A stretch of 64,000 bases of DNA from VGBV01 sp963813725 (GCA_963813725.1 CAWFAI010000006.1:122197-186196), one strand, 5' to 3'. Positions 17,847-28,147 are shown, counted from the first letter of the stretch. Program-made: numbers and translations. The notes: generated from the letters alone by a model not told the origin.

Positions 17847-19997
17847 CTAGGGACGTTCCGGCGCTGTGCCGGCCGGAACTCGCTCGACGTCGAGGCTCGG
17901 CAGGATGCGCTCGAGCCAGTCGGGGATCCACCAGTTGCGGTCGCCCAGCAGCTGCATGACGGCCGGGACCAGAACCATCCGCACGAGGGTCGCGTCGAGG
18001 AAGATCGCGGTGGCGAGCCCGATCCCGAACAGCTTCAGGAAGGTGTCCGGCGCGGTCACGAAGGCCAGGAAGACGACCACCATGATCGCCGCAGCCGCCG
18101 TGATCACGCGCGCCGTCTTCGCCAGGCCGTCGGCGATGGCCCGGCGGGTATCGCCGTCCTTCAGGTACTCCTCGCGGATCCGCGAGATCAGGAAGACCTC
18201 GTAGTCCATCGAGAGGCCGAAGAGGATCGCGAACATCATCACCGGCATGAACGGCGCGATCGGCACCTCCTGGTCGATTCCGATCAGCTCTCCGACGGCG
18301 CCGCCCTGGGCCACCAGCGTCATCACGCCGTAGGCGGCACCAACCGAGAGCAGGTTCATCACCCCGGCCTTGAGGGAGATCAGCGGGGAGTGGAACGCGA
18401 CCAGCAGGAGCAGGAAGGAGAGGCCGATGACCGCGGCGATGAAGAGCGGCATGCGGTCCTTGATGTACTCGCTCTGGTCCTCGAGCGCCGCGGTCACGCC
18501 GCCGACCTCGGCGATGATGCCGGCATCGGCGAGCTGCTCGGGGATCACGTCCGCGCGCAGGCGCGTGACCAGCTGCTCGGTGGCCTCATCCTGCGGCGAA
18601 CCTGCCGGGATCACGGTGACGATCGCAGCGTCGCCCGCCGCGTTCACCTCCGGGGGCGGGACGAAAGCGACGTCGGGATCGCTGCGGAGCGTTTGGGCGA
18701 AGGAGTTGATCTGCGCCTCCGCCTCGGGGCCGGGCAGCTCGGCGGCGATCACCAGCGGTCCGTTGCTGCCGGGCCCGAACCCCTCGGCGTTGAGGTCATA
18801 GGACTGGCGGGTCATCGTGTCGGGCGGGTCGTTGCCGGCGTCGGGGAACCCGAGCCGCATACCCAGCGCCGGTGCCGCGAGCGCAAGCAGGATCGCCGTG
18901 GCGACGATCGCCGCCGGCCAGGGGCGGCGTTGGACGGCGTGGCTCCACCGCCCCGCGGGGGAGTCGCTATCGCCCTCGGCGCGCAGGGTGCGGCCCAGGA
19001 ACGGGATCCGCAGCCGGTCGACCCGCGGGCCGAGGTAGGAGAGCAGCGCCGGGAGCAGGGTGACCGACGCGAGCATCACGACCAGGACCGCGAACGAGGC
19101 CGAGAGAGCCACCCCGTACATGTAGGGCAGCCCGGTCAGAGCGAGTCCCAGCACCGCGATCACCACGGTGGCGCCCGCGATGATCACGCTTCGGCCCGCC
19201 GTGGTGATGGCCTCGGTCACCGCGTCGTGACGGTCCTTGCCGCGGTTAAGAGCCGCCCGGAACCGGGTCAGGACCAGCAGCGCGTAGTCGATGCCGACCC
19301 CGATCCCGATCAGCCCCGAGACCGCGGTGGTCCAATCAGGCACGTCCACCACGTTCGCGAGCAGGAGGATCAGGCCTCCGGAGGTGATGCCGAGGCCGAC
19401 GAGGGCGATCACTATGGGCAGGCCCGCGGCGACGACCGAGCCGAATGCGATCAGAAGGACGATGGCGCCGCCGAGGAGGCCGTAGCTCTCCGGGCTACCC
19501 GCCTCCTGGGCCGTGTAGATGGGGTCCCCGCCGAGCTTGATCTCGAGGCCGTCACCGCTGCTGCCCTCGGCGGCGGCGATCAGCTTCTCACCGTCCTCCT
19601 TGGGCACCTCCCAGCCCGGGGCCGTCAGCGGCAGCGTGCTCGATCCGATCGTGCCGTCCTCGGAGATGCGGATCGGGGTGTGCGGGCTGATCTCGTCGAC
19701 CTGCTCGGCCTCGGCGAAGAACGCGTTCATCTGCTCGCGGGCCGCTGGGCTGTCGACGCCGCCCTCGTCCTGCCAGACCACGTAGATCTCCTGGCCGGAA
19801 TAGCCCTCGAAGCGCTCCTCCGTGAGGTCGCTGGCGGCCTTCGACTCCGACCCGGGGGTGTTGTAGTCGGCTTCGTACTCGCCCGCGAGGGCCCCGCCGA
19901 GTCCGATGATCACGACCAAAGCTGCGATCCAGGCGAGGACCACGCGGCCGCGGCGGCGGTAGGCGATGTCGGCGAGTTGAGTGAGGCGACGGGTCAT
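17847..19997 (-). CDS. MMPL/RND-family exporter (intact)
   Basis: 716 residues, intact, with the standard two-fold MMPL plan: helix 1, a large extracytoplasmic loop, five helices around GIGVGIDYALLVLTRFR, a second loop, and five helices around GLSMDYEVFLISRIREEYL. Asp and Tyr in those two helices are the expected proton-relay residues. Unlike the 1.8-4.8 kb relative, its second loop is of normal length and has no coiled coil. The stop is 78 bases from the DUF1326 start. A 10-bp direct repeat (TTCACATCCA twice, 20053-20072) lies just upstream and could be a regulator site. The substrate is unknown. Confidence 0.88.
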   Translation of the reverse strand: MTRRLTQLADIAYRRRGRVVLAWIAALVVIIGLGGALAGEYEADYNTPGSESKAASDLTEERFEGYSGQEIYVVWQDEGGVDSPAAREQMNAFFAEAEQVDEISPHTPIRISEDGTIGSSTLPLTAPGWEVPKEDGEKLIAAAEGSSGDGLEIKLGGDPIYTAQEAGSPESYGLLGGAIVLLIAFGSVVAAGLPIVIALVGLGITSGGLILLLANVVDVPDWTTAVSGLIGIGVGIDYALLVLTRFRAALNRGKDRHDAVTEAITTAGRSVIIAGATVVIAVLGLALTGLPYMYGVALSASFAVLVVMLASVTLLPALLSYLGPRVDRLRIPFLGRTLRAEGDSDSPAGRWSHAVQRRPWPAAIVATAILLALAAPALGMRLGFPDAGNDPPDTMTRQSYDLNAEGFGPGSNGPLVIAAELPGPEAEAQINSFAQTLRSDPDVAFVPPPEVNAAGDAAIVTVIPAGSPQDEATEQLVTRLRADVIPEQLADAGIIAEVGGVTAALEDQSEYIKDRMPLFIAAVIGLSFLLLLVAFHSPLISLKAGVMNLLSVGAAYGVMTLVAQGGAVGELIGIDQEVPIAPFMPVMMFAILFGLSMDYEVFLISRIREEYLKDGDTRRAIADGLAKTARVITAAAAIMVVVFLAFVTAPDTFLKLFGIGLATAIFLDATLVRMVLVPAVMQLLGDRNWWIPDWLERILPSLDVERVPAGTAPERP

Positions 19998-20086
19998 TGG
20001 GAACCTGCTTCGAGGCTACTCAAAACCCTGCCCGATCCGGTGGCTGCATGCGTTCACATCCATTCACATCCACCGGCGGACCTCAC

Positions 20087-20582
20087 CTAGAGCACCGGCT
20101 TCGCGACCATCAGGTACACAGCCACGATCACCAGCAGGTCGGCGAACGTGCCCACGGCGACCTCGATCCTCACCCGGCGCAGATACTCGGCCGACAGCTC
20201 GACCTCGCCGACACCTGAGGTGGCGATGTCCCCCTCGGCCATCGCCTTCAGGCGCTTGTCCTCGGGGATGATGTAGGCGATCAGCAGCAGGGCCAGGACC
20301 ACCACGATCGCGAGGGTTCCGCCGAGCCACAGCTCGCTCAGCTCGAAGCCGGCTCTATCGGCCTGGTAGAGGCCGGTGGCGAGGATGATCCCGAGCGCGG
20401 GCAGCACCAGAAACCGGTTGATCGCGAGCTGGAAGGCTGTGCTTGTAGGGCAGATGCCGCGGGTCGAGCCTCATCGCCACCGGATAGGTGAACGCCTCCG
20501 CGAAGGTCACCCCGAGGCCGATGATCGCGGCGGTGACGTGGACGAACAGCGAGAGCTGGTAGGTGGTGATCTCGAGTGGCAT
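20087..20582 (-). CDS. DUF2269-like membrane protein (one frameshift)
   Basis: About 165 residues with four helices. The N-terminal part (YQLSLFVHVTAAIIGLGVTF, with a His in helix 1) and the C-terminal part (ALGIILATGLYQADRAGF onward) lie in two frames that join near 20440, so one indel is assumed. It is the last gene of an apparent operon with the DUF1772 and NmrA-like genes, five bases after the previous stop. DUF2269 proteins are small integral membrane proteins of unknown function. Confidence 0.7.
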
Positions 20583-20587
20583 GGCTG

Positions 20588-21067
20588 CTATGCGGTCAGC
20601 GCAACGGTCAGCGACGCCGCCGCAGCGAGCGCTGCGGCGGTTCGCAGGTGGTTCCAGGCTGTCCATCGCGACAGGTAGCGCTGCCACTGGCCAGCGGCGG
20701 CGGGATCCGCGGGGTCGAGCGCGGCCAGCCGGTTATTGAGGGGCACGTTGGCCGCCATCGTGACGCCGATGGAACCGATCAGGTACAGCCCCGCCCCGGT
20801 TGCGACCAACGCCAGCTCGCGCCCGTCCGCGGAGATCGCCGCCCACACGACCAGGCCGAAGCAGGCCGCGGCCGTCCCGAACAGGGCGGTCATGAACACC
20901 GGGGTGACGGCGAGCACGTTGATCGACTGCATCGCGGCGATGCCCTGTGGGGCCGGCAGCCGGCCCAGGGCCGCCATCACGAACGCCGAGAAGGCGAACA
21001 GGGCGCCGGCGGCGAGCCCGCAGCCGAGCGCCGTCAGCAGCGTCGCGAGGAAGAGCGCCCCGGTCAT
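20588..21067 (-). CDS. DUF1772 (anthrone oxygenase-like) membrane protein
   Basis: 159 residues, four helices. The family signature is visible in ANVPLNNRLAALDPAD and the late WTAWNHLRTAAALAA. DUF1772 includes fungal anthrone oxygenases, but bacterial members are mostly uncharacterised. Its ATG overlaps the stop of the NmrA-like gene by four bases (ATGA), so translation is probably coupled. Confidence 0.8.
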   Translation of the reverse strand: MTGALFLATLLTALGCGLAAGALFAFSAFVMAALGRLPAPQGIAAMQSINVLAVTPVFMTALFGTAAACFGLVVWAAISADGRELALVATGAGLYLIGSIGVTMAANVPLNNRLAALDPADPAAAGQWQRYLSRWTAWNHLRTAAALAAAASLTVALTA

Positions 21068-21909
21068 CGCGGCGCTCCCCAGGCGCCGGCGGCAGCGGCC
21101 TCACGGGCGAACTCCGAGAAGTCGCGCGGCTCCCGCCCCAGCGCCCGCTGCACGCCGTCCGCGAGCTGGGCGTTGCGACCGTCGAGGACCTCGGTGAAGA
21201 TGTAGCCGAGCAGGGACACGACCTCGGGCGGAACGCCCTCCGCGCTGAGACCGGCGGTGAAGTCCTCGATCGGGATCGAGACGTAATCCAGGTCCCGGCC
21301 CAAGCAGCGGCCGATTTCGGCGACCGCCTCGGCGAAGGTGAGCATCCGCGGGCCCGTCAGCTCGTAGAGCTGGCCGGAGTGCCCGTCCTCGGTCAGCGCC
21401 GCCACCGCGACGTCCGCGATGTCCTCGGCGTCGACGAAGGGCTCGGCAACGCCGTCGGTCGGCAGCGCGAGCTCGCCCGCCACGAGCGGATCGCGGAAGT
21501 AGCTCTCGCTGAAGTTCTGCATGAAGAAGCTGCAGCGCACGACTGTCCAGTCGGCGCCTGATTCGCGCAGAACGTCCTCCGCGCGCTGAGCCTCCTCCTC
21601 ACCGCGGCCGGAGATCAGCACCAGTCGGCTGGTGCCGGCGTCGAGGGCCGTCTCCGTGAAGGCCGCGATCGCCTCGGGGGCGCCCGGGGTGGCCACGTCC
21701 GGGAAATAGGACACGTAGGCGGCCGAGGTACCGCTCAAAGCCGGTAGCCAAGTCGAGTCGTCCTCCCAGTCGAATGGGGACGCTGCCGAGCGCGAGCCGG
21801 CTCGCACATCCAGGCCGCGCGCGTTCAGTCGCTCGGCGACGCGGCGGCCGGTCTTGCCCGTCGAGCCGACCACCAGGATCGGCTGCGCTTGCTGTGGTTC
21901 GGTCGTCAT
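21064..21909 (-). CDS. NmrA-like NAD(P)-binding protein
   Basis: 281 residues. An N-terminal Rossmann motif (LVVGSTGKTGRRVAERL) and the pattern of an atypical SDR without the YxxxK catalytic pair; the central part reads WTVVRCSFFMQNFSESYF, typical of NmrA/HSCARG-type proteins and NAD(P)H:quinone reductase-like relatives. It heads a three-gene operon and is divergent from an AraC regulator, whose start is about 95 bases away. Regulation by that AraC protein is likely. It may sense the NADP redox state or reduce a quinone-like compound. Confidence 0.82.
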   Translation of the reverse strand: MTTEPQQAQPILVVGSTGKTGRRVAERLNARGLDVRAGSRSAASPFDWEDDSTWLPALSGTSAAYVSYFPDVATPGAPEAIAAFTETALDAGTSRLVLISGRGEEEAQRAEDVLRESGADWTVVRCSFFMQNFSESYFRDPLVAGELALPTDGVAEPFVDAEDIADVAVAALTEDGHSGQLYELTGPRMLTFAEAVAEIGRCLGRDLDYVSIPIEDFTAGLSAEGVPPEVVSLLGYIFTEVLDGRNAQLADGVQRALGREPRDFSEFAREAAAAGAWGAPR

Positions 21910-22003
21910 CACGGAACTCTCCTTGGTTCGTGGTTGCAGGTTGCAGTTCGTCCAGTCTGCGCCCCATTCCAAGTCCTGTCTATGGCTGAGAAATCGCCGT
22001 TTT
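21910..22003. promoter_or_regulatory. divergent promoter region with GGTTGCA direct repeat
   Basis: GGTTGCA occurs twice in tandem at 21932-21945, between the NmrA-like and AraC genes. AraC-family regulators often bind direct repeats in such regions, so this is a candidate site. Confidence 0.4.
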
Positions 22004-23065
22004 ATGCTCGATCGTCCAATTTCTTTGGATGAATGGGGAAACACCAGTCATACTCGGGGCATCGCCGAGATCGACCCCTGGCCACCAAGCGATCCCCTCG
22101 GGCAGGCGCTGCACCTGCTGCGCATGCACGGTGCCTACTACTGCCGCTCCGAGCTGACCGCTCCCTGGGGAATGACGATGCCGCCGATGCCCGACTACCT
22201 CTGGTTCCACATCGTCACCCAGGGCGAGATGCTGCTCGAGTCAGAGGACCAGGCGAGGACCGTTCGGACCGGCGAGCTGGCGCTGGTTCCGCACGGTGGT
22301 GGCCACGTCCTGCGCAGCCAGCAGGGCGCGGCGGTCCCGGACATCCTCGACCTCGACCTCGAGCGGGTCTCGGACCGCTACGAAGTCCTGCGCCACGGCG
22401 AAGGCGGCGCGCCGACCACCTTGGTCTGCGGCGCGGTCCGGTTCGCCCATCCCGCCGCCCGCAAGCTGGTGGAGGCGTTGCCGCCGATCATCCACGTCGA
22501 GTCGCCCAGCCCCTCCGAGGGACAGTGGATCCAGGCCAGCATCAGCCTGATGGCAACCGAGGCAAGGGACATGCGGCCCGGAGGCGAGGCGATCATCACG
22601 CGGGCGGCCGACATCCTGGTCGTGCAGGCGATTCGCTCCTGGATCGAGACCGACCCGGCCGCCCAGTCCGGCTGGCTGGGTGCGCTGCGCGACCCCCAGA
22701 TCGGCCCGGCGATCTCGCTCATCCACAGCGATCCCGCGAGACCCTGGACCCTGGACGCGCTGGCGCGCGAGCGGGCGATGTCGCGCTCGGCCTTCGCAGC
22801 CCGCTTCACCGAGGTCGTCGGCGAGCCCGCGATGCAGTACGTGACCCGCTGGCGCATGAACCTCGCCGTCGACTCGCTCAGCACTCAGGACGCCACCGTC
22901 GCGGAGCTCGCCGACCAGCTCGGCTATCGCTCCGAGGCCGCCTTCTCGCGCGCATTCAAGCGCGTGACCGGGACCTCGCCCGGGGCCGTGAGGCGATCCG
23001 GCCCGACCGAGGCGCCGGCACCGTTGGGCACGCCGGTCTCCAGCGGAGGCCTGGGGCCCCCTTAA
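22004..23065 (+). CDS. AraC-family transcriptional regulator
   Basis: 353 residues: an N-terminal cupin-like sensor domain (WFHIVTQGEMLLES, GELALVPHGGGHVL) and a C-terminal double helix-turn-helix. The first HTH is near LDALARERAMSRSAFAARF and the second near VAELADQLGYRSEAAFSRAF, ending in the conserved KRVTGTSPGAVR. The ATG at 22004 is the first codon not inside the shared promoter region. It is divergent from the NmrA/DUF1772/DUF2269 operon, the usual arrangement for a pathway-specific activator. The effector is unknown. Confidence 0.9.
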   Translation: MLDRPISLDEWGNTSHTRGIAEIDPWPPSDPLGQALHLLRMHGAYYCRSELTAPWGMTMPPMPDYLWFHIVTQGEMLLESEDQARTVRTGELALVPHGGGHVLRSQQGAAVPDILDLDLERVSDRYEVLRHGEGGAPTTLVCGAVRFAHPAARKLVEALPPIIHVESPSPSEGQWIQASISLMATEARDMRPGGEAIITRAADILVVQAIRSWIETDPAAQSGWLGALRDPQIGPAISLIHSDPARPWTLDALARERAMSRSAFAARFTEVVGEPAMQYVTRWRMNLAVDSLSTQDATVAELADQLGYRSEAAFSRAFKRVTGTSPGAVRRSGPTEAPAPLGTPVSSGGLGPP

Positions 23066-23085
23066 AGCGAAGGCCGCCGTCCCGG

Positions 23086-23485
23086 CTAGCGTCGCCACCC
23101 CTGCCACCTCGCGCGCCTGATCCCACGAGAAGAAGACCCGGACGCGGACGCCCTTGCCGTTCCGGACCGTCCAGACGTAGCCGATCTGCTGCTCGATCGG
23201 GTCCGAGCTTCCCTTGACGTGGCCCCGCTGAAAGACCAGGGCTACGACGTCATCGCCCGCGTCCACGAACTCGACCGGAACGAGGTGGTAGTCGTCGAAG
23301 CTCTCGGTCCACACCGCGGCGATCTCCCGGATCCCCTCGTGGCCCTCATAGAGGTGCTTCTCGAGCCACTCCGGCGGCCCGACCCACTCGACCTCGGGAT
23401 CGAAGTACTCGAGCGTCGCCTCGACGCCATTCTCGTTGAACGCGGCGAGCGTGCGACGAACGACCTCGACGTCCTCCAGAGACAT
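23086..23485 (-). CDS. SnoaL-like (NTF2-fold) protein, C-terminus uncertain
   Basis: About 130 residues of an NTF2/SnoaL fold: EDVEVVRRTLAAFNENG, the EYFDPEVEWVGPPEW core and a last strand VRVRVFFSWDQAREVAG. The annotated frame then runs on without a stop through the antisense of the AraC gene, which is implausible. One indel would bring the TAG at 23088-23086 into frame and give a normal family length. It converges on the AraC gene with about 20 bases between. The substrate is unknown; the family includes cyclases, isomerases and non-enzymatic members. Confidence 0.68.
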
Positions 23486-23563
23486 CCGGGCGCAGTATTC
23501 CACCAGCTTTCCGCGCCTGCCGCCATGCACCCTGCTGCGCGGCTGAAAGCGTAGCCTGGATGC

Positions 23564-26348
23564 ATGCTGCTCGGCCGCGGTCCAGAGCTCGAGCAGATCG
23601 GCCGCCTGGTGGCCGACGCTCAGCGAAGGGCACGGCCGTGCTCTGCTGATCGTCGGCGAGCCGGGGATCGGGAAGACCTCGCTGCTGGCCCAGGCAGTCA
23701 CCCTGGCCGGCGATCTGCGTGTGAACAAGGCCGAGGCCGTGGAGGCGGAGGCAAGCCTTCCCTATGCGCTGCTCGGGGAGACCGTTGCGCCGTTGATGAA
23801 CGGGCTCGATCGAGCTCCCCGAGCCTCAGGCCGAGGCGATGCAGGGCCGCGCTGGCCCTTGGACCCTCGCCTGGCGGTAGCTGCCGACCGCTTCGCTACC
23901 TGCGCGGCCTTTCTGAGCCTTATGGCCCGTGCCGCCGAGCGGGAGCCGCTGTTGGTGGTCGTTGACGACGCGCATTGGGTGGACAGCGCTTCGGCCGAGT
24001 GCCTGGCCTATGCGGCGCGGCGTCTCGGCGGCACCAGGGTGGCGCTGCTCGCCGCTTCGCGGCCGACCGGCGACGGGGCGCTGCTCGGCGCCGGCGATCT
24101 CGAGCGGCTGACCCTGCAGGGACTGAGCGACGAGCACGCCCGCGCGCTGTTGAGAACGACAACGCCCGAGGCCACATCGAGCGTCGTCGACGCGCTGCTC
24201 GAAATGTCTGCCGGCAACCCGCTGGCGCTGGGGGAGCTGCCGGCTCAGCTGAGCGAGGATCAACGGCTCGGGCGTGCGCCGATCGACCACGTTCCGATGG
24301 CGGGTGAGGCTCTGCTCGAGGCGTTCGAGTCCCGGCTTGCGGCGCTGGGCTCCGATGACCGCGGCGCCGTCGTGGTCGCGTCCGCCGCGATGGATCGGGA
24401 GCTGGCACCCGTAGTCGGGGCCTACCGAGACCTGGGAATCCAGAGGGAGGCCCTCGAGCGCGCCGAGACGGCGAACGTGCTGATCCTCGGCGAGGGGCGA
24501 ATCAGCTTCACGCACCCGCTGCTGAAGGCGGTCGCCTACGAGCGGGCCGCACCCGAACAGCGACGGCGCGCCCACGCAGCGCTTGCGGGCCACTGCGGTC
24601 TCGACGCCCGCGCCTGGCATCTGGCGGCGGCAACGGTCGGCCCGGATGCCGAGGTCGCCGATCTGCTCGACGGCGCAGCACGTCGTGCGATTGCAAGGGG
24701 CGCCTACAGCGCGGGAGCTGATGCCCTGCAGCGAGCCGCGGGCTTCAGCGAGGACACAGAGACCCAGTACCGCAGGAGCTACGGAGCCGCCCTGGCGGCC
24801 GCGATCGGCGGAGCCTACGACCGCTGCGTCGCGATGCTCGAGCCGCTCGCCGAGATCGACGACCCGCTTTTGCGGGCGAACATTCGCCACACCCTCGCGG
24901 TCGTATCGATGACGGGAGGCATCGGCCTCGCACCCGATACCCACGCCCGGCTCAGCGAGGAGGCCGAGGCCATACTCCCGATCGATCCCGCGGCAGCGGC
25001 GGCGATGTTTGCCGACGCCGCCCTGCTGGCGGGGGTCTCGGGCCAGCTCAGCGCCGGGGCTACAGCCGTCAGGCGCGCAGCCACCGTGCTTCCCGACAGC
25101 GCCACGCCGATGATCCGCTGCCGGGTCTACGCGTTGACCGGGATTTCCGTCGCCCTGACGGGTGCTGCCGGCGACGCGCGCGAGAGCCTCGACGAGGCCG
25201 GGCGCCTGCTGGCCGAGATCGACTCGCTCTCGCCCGGAACGCAGTCCGCGGTATTGGGGCTGCACGCCAGGATCTGCACCGGACAGGAGCGGGTACTGCA
25301 GGCAGAGATCGCGCGCCTGATCGAGATGGCCCGGAAGACCGACACCTTCGGCTTGCTCCCGTACCTACTGGGCGTATCAGCGGATGTCGCCTATCGCGTC
25401 GGTGCCTGGGAGAGCGCCGAGGATGAGCTGGCGTCTGTGGAGCTTGCGGATGAGTACGGGCAGCGCGGCATCCTCCCGTTCTGTCTGGTGATCAGCGGGC
25501 GCCTTCATGCCGCCAGAGGCGACACGGCGCAGGCCAGGGACGAGCTTGAGCGCGGCATCGCCATCGCGCGAGAGGTCGGCTCGGCGATGGTGATCGTTTG
25601 GGCCCGGGCTGCGCTCGGCTTTCTCGAGCTCGGGATCGGCCAGGCCGAGGCGGCCATCGCCGAGCTCGAGCAGGCGCAGGCCTCGGCCGCGGAATCAGGC
25701 CTGGAGGATCCGACCGTCGTGCCCTGGGCGCCCGACCTGGTGGAGGCCTACCTCAGGGCCGGCCGTGACGCGGACGCCGAGCAGGCCTCTGCTTCGCTCA
25801 CCCGCAGGGCCGAACGAGCCGGCGTGGCGCTACCCCTCGCGTTCGCCGCTCGCTGCCGAGGGCTGGTCGAGGAGAAGGGCTTCGAAGCGCACTTCGAGAA
25901 GGCCCTCGCGCAGCACGATCGCGCGGACGCCCCGTTCGAGGCCGCGCGGACCCTCCTGGCCTACGGGTCGCGCCTTCACCGGGCCCGCCGCCGGGTGGAT
26001 AGCCGCAAGAAGCTGCGCGCGGCACTGGAGACCTTCGAGCGGCTCGGAGCCCGGCCGTGGATCGAGCGCACCAGCGCGGAGCTACGGGCGGCTGGTGGAA
26101 TCCGGCGCAAGCCGATCGGCGACCCCGATGAGCTCAGCGCCCAGGAGATCAGAGTGGCGATGGCCGTCGCCGAGGGGGCAACGAACAAGCAGGTGGCGGC
26201 GGGACTGTTCCTGAGCCCGAAGACGATCGATTTCCACCTAGGTCGCGTCTATCGCAAGCTCGGCATACATTCCCGCACGGAGTTGACGGCCCTTGTTGCA
26301 AAGGGCGCCCTTGGCGACCCGCCCGACCGGCCCCAGCGGCGAGCTTGA
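23564..26348 (+). CDS. LuxR-family LAL regulator with AAA ATPase (frameshifted N-terminus)
   Basis: About 928 residues. The N-terminus starts LLGRGPELEQIGRLVADA, then one missing base near 23620 breaks the frame before the P-loop GEPGIGKTSLLAQ. A compensating pair of shifts near 23815-23865 affects a short segment. Downstream are the Walker B-like LLVVVDDAHWVDS, a long TPR-like helical region, and a C-terminal LuxR HTH (ATNKQVAAGLFLSPKTIDFH, YRKLGI). LAL proteins are large ATP-dependent activators of catabolic or secondary-metabolite genes. Its target is not evident from the neighbours. Confidence 0.85.
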
Positions 26349-26399
26349 GCCGCCGCCGCGCGAGCTCATGCCTGGCCGCGCCCATAGACTCCCGCCGCG

Positions 26400-27221
26400 A
26401 TGCAGTTCCAGGCGCGGCTGAGGAGGGCGCTACCCAGGGCGAGGGCCGCCGTGCCCGCCGACGCGCGGCGGCTTGCTCGCGCGGCCCGCTCGCTGCGCGG
26501 CGCCGAGGTCGTGACGGGGCCGCCCGCGTTCAGGCGGGCGCTGGTGATCGCGCCGCACCCCGACGACGAGACGCTGGGCTGCGGCGGGACGATGGCGCTG
26601 CTGGCCGACGGAGGCGCGGCGGTGACGGTGCTGACCGTGACCGACGGCGAGGCGACGCGCGGGTCGAGGCTGGGGCCGGAGGAGACCGGGCAGGGTGCGG
26701 CGCGCCGAGGCCGAGCGGGCCGCGGGGGCGGTTGGCGCAACGGCGGGTTTTCTCGGCCTGCCCGACGGCGGGCTCTCGAAGCAGATCGGGGAGCTGTCGG
26801 CGAGGATCGGCGCAGAGATCCAGGAGATAGAGCCCGAGGCGGTGTTCGCCCCGTGGCTGCTGGACGCGACGGCCGATCACCGCGCGGTCTCCGAGGCCCT
26901 GCGCAGAGCGCTGGGCGCCGTCGCCGGCGCGGACGGGCCCGAGGTCTGGGGCTACGAGGTCTGGACCGCGCTGGTGCCGAACCGGATCGTCGACATCAGC
27001 GCGGTGATCGAGCGCAAGCGCGAGGCGCTGGCGGCGCACGAGACCGCGGCGCTGGCGCTCGACCTGACCGCCGGCGAGGGGCTCGGACGCTGGCGATCGA
27101 TGCAGACGCTCGGCGGCCGCGGCTTCGCCGAGGCTTTCCTGGTCACCTCCGCGGCCGGCTACCTGGAGCTGGCGGCGGAGCTCGCGGAGCCGGAGGCCGG
27201 AGGCCGGAGGCCGGCTCGTAG
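26400..27221 (+). CDS. PIG-L/LmbE-family deacetylase (frameshifted)
   Basis: About 270 residues. The metal-binding signature HPDDETLGCGG follows LVIAP near residue 55, and the distal metal ligand is in ATADHRAV; PIG-L enzymes use these His and Asp residues on zinc to remove acetyl groups from GlcNAc-type sugars. The frame changes near 26690, then probably again inside the three-copy CGGAGGC repeat at 27191-27211, just before the stop. Its 3' end overlaps the end of the convergent sulfotransferase gene. It may act on mycothiol-like or glycolipid precursors, but no partner gene is here. Confidence 0.8.
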   Translation: MQFQARLRRALPRARAAVPADARRLARAARSLRGAEVVTGPPAFRRALVIAPHPDDETLGCGGTMALLADGGAAVTVLTVTDGEATRGSRLGPEETGQGAARRGRAGRGGGWRNGGFSRPARRRALEADRGAVGEDRRRDPGDRARGGVRPVAAGRDGRSPRGLRGPAQSAGRRRRRGRARGLGLRGLDRAGAEPDRRHQRGDRAQARGAGGARDRGAGARPDRRRGARTLAIDADARRPRLRRGFPGHLRGRLPGAGGGARGAGGRRPEAGS

Positions 27222-28147
27222 CCGAGGCGGCGCTCGGTCGCCTCCGTCAGCGGCAGGATGCGCTCGATCGCCTCGGGGTTCTGCTGGCGCCACTTGTCGG
27301 GCCGCGGCGCCGTCAGCGCCGTGGACGAGGGATTCCGGTCCAGCGAGGCGGCGTAGGACTCGATCCCGGCGGTGAACTCCAGCCCGAGCCGGTCGTACAG
27401 CTCGCGGGCTGTCTCCAGCGGCTCCGCGAACATGCGCTCGTAGGTGACCTCGACGCGGCGCGCGGGATCGATGTCCTCGAAGGCGTCGAGCGCCGCCTCG
27501 TTGCAGGCGACGTACTGGCGCGCGCAGATCTCCTCCAGCGACGCGTCCCTGAGCTCGCGCCACCCCGGCACGAGCGCGAAGCTCCAGCGGTTCCCGCTCA
27601 ACTCGCCCAGGCCGTCGAGGGTCTCGGGCAGCCGGTACTTGACGAAGCGCGGACGGGCCCTCCACGCCTCGATCAGGGAGTTGACGGTGCCCGGCGCATC
27701 GCGGCGGATGAAGACGAAGCGGGCGTCCGGAAACAGCTCGTCCAGGTAGGGGACGCGCAGGCAGTTCTCGGCGGTCTTGTCGACGAAGCGGGGCGCCCGG
27801 GCGAACATGCGGATCGCCCGGTAGATGTAGGCGCGCTCGCGCTCGCTCACGTCGGCGCGGCCGAGCGCGTCGGAGTCCCAGCCGCGGTCGCGCGGGTGGT
27901 GGTAGGCGTCCCAGAGGATGTGCCCCTCGTTGTGGACCGAGGCGAGCTCGGGGCTGCGCACCAGCAGCTCCTGCAGCGCGCTGGTGCCCGACCGCGGGCA
28001 CCCGATCACGAAGATGGGCTGCACCGGCGGCTCGGCGCGAGGCAACACGGCCGAGAGCGGCCGCGCCACGCGGGGCATGCTGCGCCGGACCCGCCAGAAC
28101 GCGCGGCGGACGGAGAAGGGGACGATGCGGCGAACGAGGTCCTTCAC
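27143..28147 (-). CDS. sulfotransferase family protein
   Basis: 334 residues with GTG start at 28147. The 5' PAPS-binding loop is IGCPRSGTSALQELL near residue 50, and FVFIRRDAPGTVNSLIEAW holds the 3'-phosphate Arg/Ser pair, so the fold and cofactor are well supported. The C-terminus is Pro/Arg-rich and of uncertain frame, because it lies in the CGGAGGC repeat and overlaps the PIG-L gene tail to tail. It likely sulfates a carbohydrate or small molecule. It is divergent from a small membrane protein gene. Confidence 0.82.
   Translation of the reverse strand: MKDLVRRIVPFSVRRAFWRVRRSMPRVARPLSAVLPRAEPPVQPIFVIGCPRSGTSALQELLVRSPELASVHNEGHILWDAYHHPRDRGWDSDALGRADVSERERAYIYRAIRMFARAPRFVDKTAENCLRVPYLDELFPDARFVFIRRDAPGTVNSLIEAWRARPRFVKYRLPETLDGLGELSGNRWSFALVPGWRELRDASLEEICARQYVACNEAALDAFEDIDPARRVEVTYERMFAEPLETARELYDRLGLEFTAGIESYAASLDRNPSSTALTAPRPDKWRQQNPEAIERILPLTEATERRLGYEPASGLRPPAPRAPPPAPGSRPRR

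Noticed and set aside
18390..20090. 566-residue open frame antisense to the MMPL exporter
   Set aside because: Same reason: an antisense frame of an intact, recognised gene.
22241..23485. Long C-terminal extension of the SnoaL-like protein over the AraC gene
   Set aside because: An indel near the expected end is simpler; the extension is antisense to a conserved regulator.
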